From the IMG/VR virus record IMGVR_UViG_3300032308_002010, positions 1 to 64,000 of that record: DNA of 64,000 nt. The stretch is one strand, 5' to 3'. This stretch comes from a virus. The notes under the pieces were generated by a model. It was not told where the DNA came from. It did not search any database and worked only from the letters and a program-made list of their open reading frames with translations. This document shows, one piece after another, positions 45,741-54,689 of the stretch (position 1 is its first letter; each line of letters opens with the position of its first letter). The position numbers were made by a program, and so were the translations under genes.

Positions 45741-48626
45741 TCAAGTCCGCGGAACGATCGGGTAATTGCCGTTAATGATTTTTGGCGTGTTTTCTTTGAA
45801 CTCTGGTGTTTGATATTCGCCAGCCAAACCGGGCGCTGGGTTTCGTTGCTTATCGATATAACCACCCTCAAGCTGCACGATCCTGAAATCTTGCTCAACG
45901 TAAGCCGGTTCCGAGTTGAGCCATTTGTCGCCCGGAAACGGAAATGTTTCTCCGCAAGCCGCCGCAACAACGGGGCGCTCTTTCCACTTGTCTGGAATCT
46001 TTCCGTCGAGTCGCGCCATCTGTTGCCATCTATCTTCGTACAGCATGAAGTCAGGAATTTTGTAATCTTCGTCGCGCCGGAAAGAAAACTCCATAATCGT
46101 CATTACGCGATCGTTGCCGGCGCGCTTTTCCGCATACCACATCTGCTGAATCTTTTGCGTATCGATCAGGTCGCCAATCTGCGGGATTTCCTCGTCAATA
46201 AGCTGTTTAAACAGATCAATTGCTTTGCGCACTTCTGCCTGACACTTGCCGTCGCAACCGGCTACAAAGACTTGGCCACGAGCTGCTTGTTCGGTGAATA
46301 TGTGACCCTTTGATACAAGAACGCTTCCGTCGCACAGCACATTACCGTCGAGGAAGATGTCGCCGTCTGTACCGATCGGGCCGCACAGCAGGGTAAGTGA
46401 TTGTTTGAAAAGATTGGCTTTATTTGTTCCACCAACTTTTTGTCCGCCAAAGAAGTGATAAACCGAACCCGACTCTTTGAGGTAGTTATACAGGTTCTCG
46501 GATTTGGTGATAATATCTTTACTGCCTTGCGCCGCGTCGAGCATGATGTCGCCGGGCTTGATATTGCCGCCACCTGTGCGCATGTAAATTTGATGCGCTA
46601 AGCCCACCACGTTTGAGTACGGGGCGCGCGCAACGACACCGGCAAACTTGATTTGATCGCCGCACTGCTCGAAGTCGTATTCGATAGTCTTGCCGCGCGA
46701 TTCAAGTAGGATGCCGCCTTCTCGGTCAGATGTTTCGTTTCCGGCAAATACCAATACGTTACGCTCGGCTTTGATACGGACGTTCTTTTCCGTGGCCGAG
46801 ATATCGACGGTCTTGTTACCGCGCAGAATGACGTCGTTACCACCCCACGCTTGCACGTCGCGGCCGCCCTTGAGCCACACGTCGCCGGGAGAAGAGATAG
46901 TGACGCAGCCAGCCACCATACGTATTTCGCCGCCGTATCCGTCCCCAATAACTACGCCGCCATCCTCCAGCAACGATATGTACGATTCCTGTTCGTAAAA
47001 CTTTTGCTGGTTGTAACGGTGATCAATTTTCCACTGTCTGGGCGTCGGTTCTTTGAGATACATCGAGCCTTGCAGCTGACTAAAGTCGGGAATTTTTTGA
47101 TTAACGTCAGCATAGCCCTCGCTTTTTAGATCCTGCTCCTCCCACGTCTTGTAATCTTTTTCGTGCCAGTAGAAGGGGTGCAGGCCGGCGTAATTAAACA
47201 GATAGCCGTGTAGATCGAGGACAGCCGTGGCGCGCTGCATGTTTGGCCACTTGGAGTCTGTCGTCTTAATGTCGCCAGTGATCTTGTGCTCTGGGCCGCT
47301 GCCGTATTTGCTGGCGGCTTTGTAGTTCTGATCGGTTCTATCGCCCTTGCCAGACTCGGGGCGCTTGAGGCGCTGCGGGAAGGGCAGTAGGATGCGTTTA
47401 GATAACACAATCCCCTTAGACGACGTAATAAACCGCCGCCCGTCCATGGCCACGTTGTCTTCTTGCAGGCCGTATACGGGTTTTTCTTGGTGGTCAGGGC
47501 TTTTGCTTCCACCGCCGCAGTCTGGTGGAAAGCTGTGCTTGCTGACGAGCGGCGATTCAAATGGCGGCGGTGGTTGGCCGCCCGGATCTGGTTTGTATGT
47601 CCATTTTTGTTGACCGGGTGGCGGCGCGTGCACAACCAACCGCGTACCTTGCCCGAGATACCCGTAAAACTTTTGTGTGCGGTGGTACGGCTGGAGGTAG
47701 TCGTCTTTGTTTTCCCAGTGACTGTAATATGGCACGCCCTTGGGGCATTGATAGTCTTTCGGTTGGAAATCTTTGACGATGTCCTGCCCCGGCTGTAGTG
47801 AGCCCATCGCCTCCCACGGGTACGGCGCATAACCGTTCGTGTCGTTGCACTCCGCCTGATCCATGTAGGCGTCGCGCTCTGTCCCAGCCGTCCACACCTG
47901 CATGTTATAGCCGGCTACACGCAGCAGCTGATCGTGGTAAAAGCCGTATACGCCGCAGAACTCGTTTACGGACGCCCGAAACATGAAGTCGTCGACCGTG
48001 ACGCCAATACCGGTTGTAGACACGGCGCCCCACTCGCTGGCTAACGTGGCATCCCACGGGCGCCAGCCGCTCCAGTCGACCATCTGACCGTTGAGCTTTT
48101 CTTTAATGTACTTCTTGTGGCAGTCGTCAACGCGCTTTCGGCTAGCCTGCGAGATATAGTCGTGGTAGGCGCGCCTACCGATATCTAAAACGCCCGGGGC
48201 GGCTCCAAGAATAAATCCCTGTCCTAGCCGGTCGTGCACCATGACGATGACAGGCGTACCGGGGGCGTACGTGTTGATCGCAGAAGCGCCGAAACACACC
48301 TGACTCGTGTGGGTCAGCGCAGACGCAATGATTGGCGCCCGAGACTTTTCAACAAACACTTTATAGCAGTTCGCAATAGCCGTGCCGTCGGCTATCGTGC
48401 CCATGCAGATCCGCCCAGTATCCTGAAACCCGGCTTTAAAACCGTGTAACTTACTGTTTGGATCTGCGACTGCCTGTGTTTGTGCCCCCCACGCCGCGGT
48501 TGCTGTACGACTAGAAAACTGCGTGTTACTTTGAACGCGTCGCGCAGTTTGAGTTGTGTCGTATGTGTGTTGCTGTCCGGTGGCTGGAGAAATACTAACT
48601 GGTTTAGGGAGCGGTTGCTCGCTCAT
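45741..48626 (-). CDS. baseplate spike protein with beta-helix (gp5/VgrG-like), 961 aa
   Basis: ATG 48626 has GGTGA upstream. The N-terminal 150 residues contain IADGTAIANCYKVFVEK and TPVIVMVHDRLGQGFILGAA, an OB-fold-like start typical of spikes. A proline-rich stretch (PDPGGQPPPPFESPL) follows. Residues about 570-690 form short-strand repeats typical of a triple beta-helix: GGVVIGDGYGGEIRMVAGC, SSPGDVWLKGGRDVQAWGGN, DVILRGNKTVDISATEKNV. Such spikes pierce the outer membrane as trimers. No lysozyme domain is evident. The cysteine-containing C-terminal 250 aa are unassigned. Confidence 0.75.
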   Translation of the reverse strand: MSEQPLPKPVSISPATGQQHTYDTTQTARRVQSNTQFSSRTATAAWGAQTQAVADPNSKLHGFKAGFQDTGRICMGTIADGTAIANCYKVFVEKSRAPIIASALTHTSQVCFGASAINTYAPGTPVIVMVHDRLGQGFILGAAPGVLDIGRRAYHDYISQASRKRVDDCHKKYIKEKLNGQMVDWSGWRPWDATLASEWGAVSTTGIGVTVDDFMFRASVNEFCGVYGFYHDQLLRVAGYNMQVWTAGTERDAYMDQAECNDTNGYAPYPWEAMGSLQPGQDIVKDFQPKDYQCPKGVPYYSHWENKDDYLQPYHRTQKFYGYLGQGTRLVVHAPPPGQQKWTYKPDPGGQPPPPFESPLVSKHSFPPDCGGGSKSPDHQEKPVYGLQEDNVAMDGRRFITSSKGIVLSKRILLPFPQRLKRPESGKGDRTDQNYKAASKYGSGPEHKITGDIKTTDSKWPNMQRATAVLDLHGYLFNYAGLHPFYWHEKDYKTWEEQDLKSEGYADVNQKIPDFSQLQGSMYLKEPTPRQWKIDHRYNQQKFYEQESYISLLEDGGVVIGDGYGGEIRMVAGCVTISSPGDVWLKGGRDVQAWGGNDVILRGNKTVDISATEKNVRIKAERNVLVFAGNETSDREGGILLESRGKTIEYDFEQCGDQIKFAGVVARAPYSNVVGLAHQIYMRTGGGNIKPGDIMLDAAQGSKDIITKSENLYNYLKESGSVYHFFGGQKVGGTNKANLFKQSLTLLCGPIGTDGDIFLDGNVLCDGSVLVSKGHIFTEQAARGQVFVAGCDGKCQAEVRKAIDLFKQLIDEEIPQIGDLIDTQKIQQMWYAEKRAGNDRVMTIMEFSFRRDEDYKIPDFMLYEDRWQQMARLDGKIPDKWKERPVVAAACGETFPFPGDKWLNSEPAYVEQDFRIVQLEGGYIDKQRNPAPGLAGEYQTPEFKENTPKIINGNYPIVPRT

Positions 48627-48686
48627 TTGTGTCACCAAGTTGGCGTGTTACGGGCGAAATCGCCCCGGGCGGCTGCCCAATACAAT

Positions 48687-48719
48687 AAACGGCGGCTGCG
48701 AAAACCGCAACCGCCGTTT
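48687..48719 (-). terminator. rho-independent terminator after the tail tube gene
   Basis: Minus strand: a 14-bp stem (AAACGGCGGTTGCG with CGCAGCCGCCGTTT, one G-U pair) and loop GTTTT, followed by ATTGTATT. It lies 33 bases past the tube stop at 48753 and 60 bases before the spike start. It would separate the highly expressed sheath-tube transcript from the spike gene. A weaker GGGCG-ATTT-CGCCC hairpin lies just downstream (48652-48665). Confidence 0.85.
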
Positions 48720-48752
48720 ACTTGTTTGTTTTCGCTATATCAGCGTATCTGA

Positions 48753-49184
48753 TCAGGACACGTCGATATCGCTGCAAATAAAGCTCAAGTTCTCGTTAAT
48801 CACGACGTCTTGCGCCGTGACGCTGGCGCCGATCGACGTCAGGGTCGCGTCTTTTACGTCGTAGTTGACCGAGCCACCGCCCTTACAGGCGATGCCCTGT
48901 AGCGACATGTTTCGCGGGTTACACATGTTGCCGTAGGTTTGAATCAGCGTTTGGAAATCTCCATTACCGCCCATAACGCGCGTAAGCTGGCATTGCCCCT
49001 GACGACGGTTACCGACGTAATAAACATTGTTGCTGCCGATTTCATACAGGAAGTTTACGGTGCGGTTCACCGTAAATTGAAACTGCTGTACGAGTACGGC
49101 CTTAGATCCGAGCGTTAACACAACATCTTCTGCCCGCACGGCACCAGTGTGTGTTTGCGCCTGACTCTGCCACGGTACTGCCAT
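48753..49184 (-). CDS. tail tube protein (T4 gp19-like), 143 aa
   Basis: ATG 49184 has CAGGTG upstream. The size, about 140 aa, and a beta-rich pattern (FQFTVNRTVNFLYEIGSNNV, YVGNRRQGQCQLTRVMGGNG) fit gp19-type tube proteins, which stack as hexameric rings inside the sheath. It follows the sheath gene and ends before a strong terminator, the expected unit for two abundant tail proteins. The cysteine content is a little high for the family. Confidence 0.8.
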   Translation of the reverse strand: MAVPWQSQAQTHTGAVRAEDVVLTLGSKAVLVQQFQFTVNRTVNFLYEIGSNNVYYVGNRRQGQCQLTRVMGGNGDFQTLIQTYGNMCNPRNMSLQGIACKGGGSVNYDVKDATLTSIGASVTAQDVVINENLSFICSDIDVS

Positions 49185-49231
49185 AATTCACCTGCTGTTG
49201 TTGGGTTAGTACTTACTTATCAATTACGCGA

Positions 49232-52200
49232 TTAGACCACTAAGTGCAGCTCAATGTTGTTGAGCGGCGCCGGGACAGTCAGATCAAGCACAATCTCGAT
49301 ACGATCCTTGAGCAGCGGATGAATCTGCAGCTTACGAATCGCGCCGTCGATGAGCTGCGAGCCCAGCTCCTCGGTATTACCGTTGCCCTTGAGGAAATCG
49401 ATAATTGCCGTGACTTCGTAACGTAACCGACGCACCATACCCGGCTGCGCGTTCGTGCGGCCGATGAACGGCTTCAGACGGCGGTAGAACAGGTACGACA
49501 TGCTATCGACGTTACGACGAATCATTTCTTCACGGCGGTTCAGATCGAGGTTGTCGGTCGTCAAGGCGTGACGCGTGTGCGGCGTTCCGTCCTTGTCTTC
49601 CGTCACGATCCAGACGCCGGCCTCAGCCATGCGGTTAAGCTGGGTTTCGTTGAGGTACTTGTAGGAGCGCGAGAAGTCGTCAAACCCGGCAACCTCAACG
49701 TTCGTCAGCGGCTGGTGGGGCACCACGCCGGAGACGAGACCGGCCAGAGCGGCCGCGAGGTAGTAACCGGGCTGGATCGTGCCGGCTTCACCGACCTGAT
49801 CCGGCCACACGGCGCACACGCGACGGTTCGAGAGCGAACCACCCTGTTGCGCAATGTCTTCAACGATCTCGTTGCGGTTACGGTTGTGCCAAACCTCGAC
49901 GCGCTGCGGAACTGTAACCGCGGCGTCAGCGCCGGAGTACAGCAGCAGGGTCGATTCCGAGATAACCTGATCCACAACGTACTCTTCGTACTGCTCTTCG
50001 CCGAAACCGTCGACCGAGTAGTTGTAGCGCACGATATCGCCGGGGCGTACGTCATTTGTGATGAAGTAACCGTTGCCCGACGTAACCGTCAGCTTCGTGT
50101 ACTGCGTGTTGGTAGCGTTCGGGTCGTCGGCGAGCGAGGCAAGAACCGGGTCGTTAACCGTTTCGCCAAGCACACCTGCGATGCTCACGCCCTCACCAAC
50201 AACCTGAGCGACCGGCTGCGCCTTGAGGGCGAAGAAGCCAGCCTTCCAGTTGTTCGCGTACTCGTTCGACTCGCCGCCGATGTGCGCGGCCCACAGGTTT
50301 TGAATCCTGCGGTCGAACGTCATCGGAACGAGGTTATACATGTCGTCGCGGCCCTTGATGCGCTCAAGCACCTGTACCCACTTGTCCATGTCGACACCGA
50401 GCGAGCGACCCTCTTGGTCGTACTTCTCGGGGTCAGCTACGGCGGTGTACTTCACCACGGTGCCGTTGCTGTTGGAGAGCGCCTTGTAAACGCCCCACTT
50501 CAGCGGGTTATCAGGATCGAGCTGGCCCTTGATGTTGTCGAGGTCAGCCACGTCGCTGATCGAGTTGACCTGATCGGCCAGCTCAGACAGCCACTCGCGA
50601 TACTCGACGTACACCTTGCCAGAAATAACCGGCAGGGGTTGCTCGGCGCCGGCGCTGGTCCACTCGGGGTGGTAAGCGACGATGCCTTCCTGCACGCAGA
50701 TCTGGGTGTCTTCGTACCAGAAGTTGGTCATCGGGGCGAATCCGATCCGATTCTTCGAGATCTGGATGTTGTCCTTGATGAACAGCTTGAGGTCCATGTC
50801 TTCGCCGCTGATCAGCTGGCATGTCGCTGTAGCTGTCACCGCGCCGGGGCCAGCCGGTGGCGCCGAAAGCGTGACAGTCGGAGCGCTGGTGTAACCGGCG
50901 CCACGATCTGTGACCACAATGTTAACAACTCTGTCGGTGTTCTCGCCTTGAATGCTACCGAGCACAGCGTAACCGACGGCAGTACGAGCCTGCACAAGGT
51001 TGCCTGTCGGAGCCGAGAACGTCACAGTCGGGGCGGCGCCGTAACCGTCTCCAGCGTTGGTGATGCTGACCGGACCCACCTTGTCGACCGGCGCGCCGTC
51101 CTGCGTGAGCAGTACGGTCGGGAGGTCGTCGCGAAGGATGAGCTTGCGCACCGGGCCGGCCTTGCTGGAGTTAACAGTGATGTACCACTTGTCACCCTTG
51201 CGCAGACCAGCAACAGCGAAGTTGTCCTCTTGGTCGGCAGCGCCGACAAAGCGAACTTTAACGCCGTTCGTGCCGATGGCTACAGAGACGGCGTTACCGC
51301 CGGCGCCGTCGCCAGTTACTTCGGTCGGGCCGGAGAAGTCGAGGCCCTTGACGGTACGCACGGTGATCTCGGGAAGCTGAGCCCACGTGCCGCCCTTGGT
51401 GCACTCAACGACGTACGTGTCGTTCTTCGCGCCGGCGTACTTGCCAAGGATGTCAACCGCGCCGACAACGCCGTTTACCGACTCTTCAGTCTGGTACGCG
51501 CCGTCAGCGTCCGAAACAGCCCGGACCTTTTCGTACGTCTGCTTGACGTCAAACTTCCACTTCTGACCGACAACAAAGTTATCAAGATTAAGCGTTGTGA
51601 AACGCACCGAGAGGCCGCGGGTGCCGATGAACGTCACGCCGTCGTTGTCGTCAAAATCGTTCGGCTGAATTTCAGCCTGATCATCAGTGCCGGTTCCAGA
51701 CACAACACGCAGACGCGCGGCGTTGCAGCCAGAAATCGTGCTCTTGATGACTTCGACGTAGTACTCTTCTTCAACAGCGCCGGAGGGAAGGCCGTCATAA
51801 TCATTGGCACCTTCGTCTTGGGCGTCGAGGACGGTCACTGAAACGGCGTTATCAACACCCTCGATCTGCGTAACAGTTACGTCAACGCCGCTGGCGCTTT
51901 CGGCTGTGTAGCTATCTTGGTTGTTGATGTCAGCGACGGCCGGCAGAATGCGCGACGGAACAAGGTCGCTGGCGAAGCCGGTTACGTATGTCTCAAGCAC
52001 GGTCTCGATGCAGTCGTTGTCGGCGCTCACAGTGCGGAGCTGAACAACGTCGCCGAGTTGCACGTCACGATCAAAGAACGCGCTCGATCGCGGGTAAGCA
52101 GCGCCGTTCGACTTGAACGACAGCGTGCTGGACGCAATCCAGTTAGTCTTGCCGGGCACAGCTGTAATCGTCGTGTCGCTCTCGCCCATGTTGTGCTGGT

Positions 52201-52468
52201 AGTAACGCAGCATGGCGTCGTCAGCGTAAAGCTTGACGTAGGGAAGATCGACAACCGAGCCGGGCAGACGTTGCGGCCACGTGTAGCACGTATCGTTAAG
52301 ACGATCGTACTGGCCAAGAAGACAAAACCGCTTCTCGTCCGTGTTGCTATAGCGGTGAAGAATGCCATGCGGGCCAGCGATGTGGGCGCGCAGCGGCTCC
52401 GTGATCTCCGTGGGGACGATACGGAACTCTTGGAAAACAAGAACTTGTGGTTTTACGTAGCTCGACAT
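49232..52468 (-). CDS. tail sheath protein with inserted domains, 1078 aa
   Basis: The C-terminal third has sheath hallmarks: PGYYLAAALAGLVSGVVPHQ, then LTNVEVAGFDD, the LNETQLNRMAEAGVWIVTED motif and IIDFLKGNGNTEELG near the end. At 1078 aa it is about twice the usual length. Extra material is a duplicated beta domain (about 233-316 and 349-443) and two GYGAAPTVTFSAP-type repeats (about 470-543), probably exposed on the tail surface. GGAGG lies upstream of ATG 52468, and TATACT further upstream. It is likely transcribed with the tube gene. Confidence 0.92.
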   Translation of the reverse strand: MSSYVKPQVLVFQEFRIVPTEITEPLRAHIAGPHGILHRYSNTDEKRFCLLGQYDRLNDTCYTWPQRLPGSVVDLPYVKLYADDAMLRYYQHNMGESDTTITAVPGKTNWIASSTLSFKSNGAAYPRSSAFFDRDVQLGDVVQLRTVSADNDCIETVLETYVTGFASDLVPSRILPAVADINNQDSYTAESASGVDVTVTQIEGVDNAVSVTVLDAQDEGANDYDGLPSGAVEEEYYVEVIKSTISGCNAARLRVVSGTGTDDQAEIQPNDFDDNDGVTFIGTRGLSVRFTTLNLDNFVVGQKWKFDVKQTYEKVRAVSDADGAYQTEESVNGVVGAVDILGKYAGAKNDTYVVECTKGGTWAQLPEITVRTVKGLDFSGPTEVTGDGAGGNAVSVAIGTNGVKVRFVGAADQEDNFAVAGLRKGDKWYITVNSSKAGPVRKLILRDDLPTVLLTQDGAPVDKVGPVSITNAGDGYGAAPTVTFSAPTGNLVQARTAVGYAVLGSIQGENTDRVVNIVVTDRGAGYTSAPTVTLSAPPAGPGAVTATATCQLISGEDMDLKLFIKDNIQISKNRIGFAPMTNFWYEDTQICVQEGIVAYHPEWTSAGAEQPLPVISGKVYVEYREWLSELADQVNSISDVADLDNIKGQLDPDNPLKWGVYKALSNSNGTVVKYTAVADPEKYDQEGRSLGVDMDKWVQVLERIKGRDDMYNLVPMTFDRRIQNLWAAHIGGESNEYANNWKAGFFALKAQPVAQVVGEGVSIAGVLGETVNDPVLASLADDPNATNTQYTKLTVTSGNGYFITNDVRPGDIVRYNYSVDGFGEEQYEEYVVDQVISESTLLLYSGADAAVTVPQRVEVWHNRNRNEIVEDIAQQGGSLSNRRVCAVWPDQVGEAGTIQPGYYLAAALAGLVSGVVPHQPLTNVEVAGFDDFSRSYKYLNETQLNRMAEAGVWIVTEDKDGTPHTRHALTTDNLDLNRREEMIRRNVDSMSYLFYRRLKPFIGRTNAQPGMVRRLRYEVTAIIDFLKGNGNTEELGSQLIDGAIRKLQIHPLLKDRIEIVLDLTVPAPLNNIELHLVV

Positions 52469-52524
52469 ACGTCTCGGCCTCCGTGCCTAAATTTTACGTG
52501 TGTGCGGTAGGGCGTTCAGGTCGT

Positions 52525-52530
52525 AGTATA
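52525..52530 (-). promoter_or_regulatory. candidate -10 element (TATACT) before the sheath gene
   Basis: TATACT is 57 bases before the sheath start, in the 103-bp gap from 52469 to 52571. An A/T-rich tract (eight T on the minus strand) lies upstream but no TTGACA. The hexamer sits inside a small inverted repeat, CGTAGT/ACTACG. Same hexamer as at three other gene starts. Confidence 0.35.
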
Positions 52531-52571
52531 CACAACTACGGGTTTGCAAAAAAAACACCCCATAAAAATTC

Positions 52572-53282
52572 TTAACAAGACAGTAAATCTGATGCCTTGA
52601 AGACAATCCGCTTTAGGCGCGGCGCATGCGGCTGGAGCGACCAAGCTTCCTCGGCAACGTATGCAACAGTCACAGGGACGGCATATCCCTGAGCGACCTC
52701 TTGAACTTCTCCTATGCCGCCGACTTCGGCGACGTAAAAACGAAACAAATCCATCTGGTCTCGGATCAGCGGCGAGAAGTTGATTAAAAACTTCAAGACC
52801 TCTGTTGCGAGAAATTCGGTTTCTGCGCCGGCAGAACTAAGGCAGTATATCGTATGACTACCTTCCCACAGTCCGGCGTAACTTACTTCTCCAGTATAAT
52901 CACTGGAGCTTGCAATGTCACCAATAGTTTGTTTTTGCCAGCGCCACCCATTTCGTTTAATAAGTACAGCTGGTCGCTTATCGGCGGTGTTTGGTGACCA
53001 CCGCGTAATACTTTCTATCAAAATACCGCCCTTGTTGTCGCCGGCGTCGGAGGGGCGCCAAGCGCCAAGCGTTTCTACGTGCCGGCGTATACGCGGTTCC
53101 TCTACATTAGCTGGATCCGCAAAGTGCCCCATTAATAATTGCCGCAAAAAACCAGTCATTACGTGCGGCCGTGTGCCGTACGAGCAAAGCGAACTAACTT
53201 TTTCGACTCGGTTTTCGGGGCTGCTGCCGGCCGGGAATTGTGCTTCAATTTCCGGCGGGTTTGGGTCGTCGCAGGTGCTCAC
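52572..53282 (-). CDS. neck/tail completion-type protein, 236 aa
   Basis: Begins with GTG 53282, preceded by AAAGGACAAATCCG. The first half is polar (TCDDPNPPEIEAQFPAGSSP) and the second half mixed alpha/beta (ATEVLKFLINFSPLIRDQMD, FYVAEVGGIGEVQEVAQGYA). Its place just before the sheath gene, after the neck genes, is where tail completion or head-tail connector proteins (gp15, gp3 analogues) are found. I recognise no motif, so the role comes from gene order. Confidence 0.55.
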   Translation of the reverse strand: MSTCDDPNPPEIEAQFPAGSSPENRVEKVSSLCSYGTRPHVMTGFLRQLLMGHFADPANVEEPRIRRHVETLGAWRPSDAGDNKGGILIESITRWSPNTADKRPAVLIKRNGWRWQKQTIGDIASSSDYTGEVSYAGLWEGSHTIYCLSSAGAETEFLATEVLKFLINFSPLIRDQMDLFRFYVAEVGGIGEVQEVAQGYAVPVTVAYVAEEAWSLQPHAPRLKRIVFKASDLLSC

Positions 53283-53397
53283 CGGATTTGTCCTTTAAAT
53301 TTTTGTCGTACATATCGCCTGACGCAAACAAACTTATCTTTGGCGGCAAAATTCGAATTTTGTCTAACCGCGGTTCGGCCGGATTTTTTTTGGTCAT
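53245..53397 (-). CDS. small basic protein in the neck region, 50 aa
   Basis: A short frame fills the gap between two structural genes: ATG 53397 overlaps the upstream stop as TGATG, and TGA 53245 lies 38 bases inside the next gene. The product starts MTKKNPAEPRLDKIRILPPK and is basic. No family is known. Coupling to the upstream stop and the absence of other coding capacity in this gap support it, but it is short. Confidence 0.5.
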   Translation of the reverse strand: MTKKNPAEPRLDKIRILPPKISLFASGDMYDKNLKDKSGEHLRRPKPAGN

Positions 53398-54629
53398 CAG
53401 ATATCCCAAAAATTGTCTTTGACGTTTGGCGGCGTTTCAACAACACGTGTAACTGCCGGCTCGGGTGCCGCAGTAAATTGTTGCGGCGCGTTGGTGTTTA
53501 CAACAGTAACAAAATCAACGTCTGGTCCGTACTCGCCCAACTTGCTGTATACGATAGCATACTGACCAGCATCCAACGCGATTGACTGCGCCCAGCGCCC
53601 GTTTGCCGTTGTTGATGTTACACCAAGCGCTAGATTTTCTGGTGTTTCAAAACCGCTAACGTCAAAAACACTCTTCTCATAAATACGTATAGACGCCCCG
53701 TGAATTGGGCAGCCGTCTTCAGTTTTGTAAACAAATCGATCGTTTCCGCCATAGTTTTGGTCGACCGGTACAGCGCCACAACCCTCGACCGGTAAGGTGG
53801 GTCCAACGCGCTCCGCCGGCTCGCCGCCCACTTCGATGGCGTAGGCAGTATTGCTAAACGGCAGCAGACCCATTTTGACTTGATATACAATCGGCACGTT
53901 TCTAATCGCCGCGGCAATTTGAATGGTCTCAACAAGCCAACGTTCGTCGCTGGAACCGTTGACCCAGATATCGCTTTTGTTAATAGCCGGAAAGCCTACA
54001 AGCCGCGCCGTGATATACGGATTGTTGCGCGTCATTCCTTTGAACTGCGCGTCTACATCTTCTTGAATAGTCTGAGTCGATAAATCCCAGCACTGTAGTG
54101 ACAGCGGCGGATGATAACCAACTTCGAAGCCGGTGCCGTTGCAAACAGGGCAATCAGAGTCTAGTACTTCTTGTGTTAACTGGTCGCGGCACCTGCGGCA
54201 CGGTTTTCCGAAACGAAACGGTTTTAACAGATAACCCGGAACCGCAACATATTTAAACCGCAGCTGTTCCTTGCGAATTATCTCGCGCGCAATTAGCCAG
54301 TCTTTCTCGGGTATGTCGCCGTAGCAATTAGCAGCCTGTGAGACATACACACTCGTCGGTGTAGTTAGTACAACGCGATAGTGATCCAGCAGGTCGTATC
54401 CGGCTTCGCGCCATTCTGGATCTGACGCCGTGTAGCCATTTACAACAGGCGGACCGATGTTGACCCAGTCTACGGCGTCGCGGAGCCCGGTCTTTCCAAG
54501 CTGCAGTTGAAATACGTACGGCCCGGGTTCGTTAAACGTTCGCTCTAACTGCCACCAAACGCGAGTTGTGCCGCGGACCATATGATCCACTGAAACTCGG
54601 CGGAACGGAAAGATGCGGGACTGCGGCAT
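53397..54629 (-). CDS. neck or connector protein with zinc motif and Ig-like C-terminus, 410 aa
   Basis: The N-terminal half has TTRVWWQLERTFNEPGPYVF, then a zinc motif CRRCRDQLTQEVLDSDCPVC (C-x2-C...C-x2-C, as in DnaJ-like or rubredoxin knuckles) followed by GTGFEVGYHPP. The C-terminal 110 residues (GCPIHGASIRIYEKSVFD, then STTANGRWAQSIALDAGQYA) look like a carboxypeptidase-regulatory/Ig-like beta sandwich. It lies between the head genes and the sheath, so a head-tail connector or neck role is likely. Confidence 0.6.
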   Translation of the reverse strand: MPQSRIFPFRRVSVDHMVRGTTRVWWQLERTFNEPGPYVFQLQLGKTGLRDAVDWVNIGPPVVNGYTASDPEWREAGYDLLDHYRVVLTTPTSVYVSQAANCYGDIPEKDWLIAREIIRKEQLRFKYVAVPGYLLKPFRFGKPCRRCRDQLTQEVLDSDCPVCNGTGFEVGYHPPLSLQCWDLSTQTIQEDVDAQFKGMTRNNPYITARLVGFPAINKSDIWVNGSSDERWLVETIQIAAAIRNVPIVYQVKMGLLPFSNTAYAIEVGGEPAERVGPTLPVEGCGAVPVDQNYGGNDRFVYKTEDGCPIHGASIRIYEKSVFDVSGFETPENLALGVTSTTANGRWAQSIALDAGQYAIVYSKLGEYGPDVDFVTVVNTNAPQQFTAAPEPAVTRVVETPPNVKDNFWDI

Positions 54630-54689
54630 TGCTTATTTGAGCCTCCGCGCGGGTCGACATAAAAATATCATGTCAAACCGCGCAAAATA

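Noticed and set aside
49568-51841. 757-codon plus-strand open frame opposite the sheath gene
   Set aside because: It is antisense to a clearly real sheath gene and its product has no domain-like pattern (R/V/D/L-rich, typical of antisense translation). Codon bias of the sheath explains the lack of stops.
54630-54689. TTGACA in the gap before the 410-aa gene as a promoter -35
   Set aside because: At 16-18 bases downstream there is only a GC-rich stretch (CCCGCG), not a -10 element.
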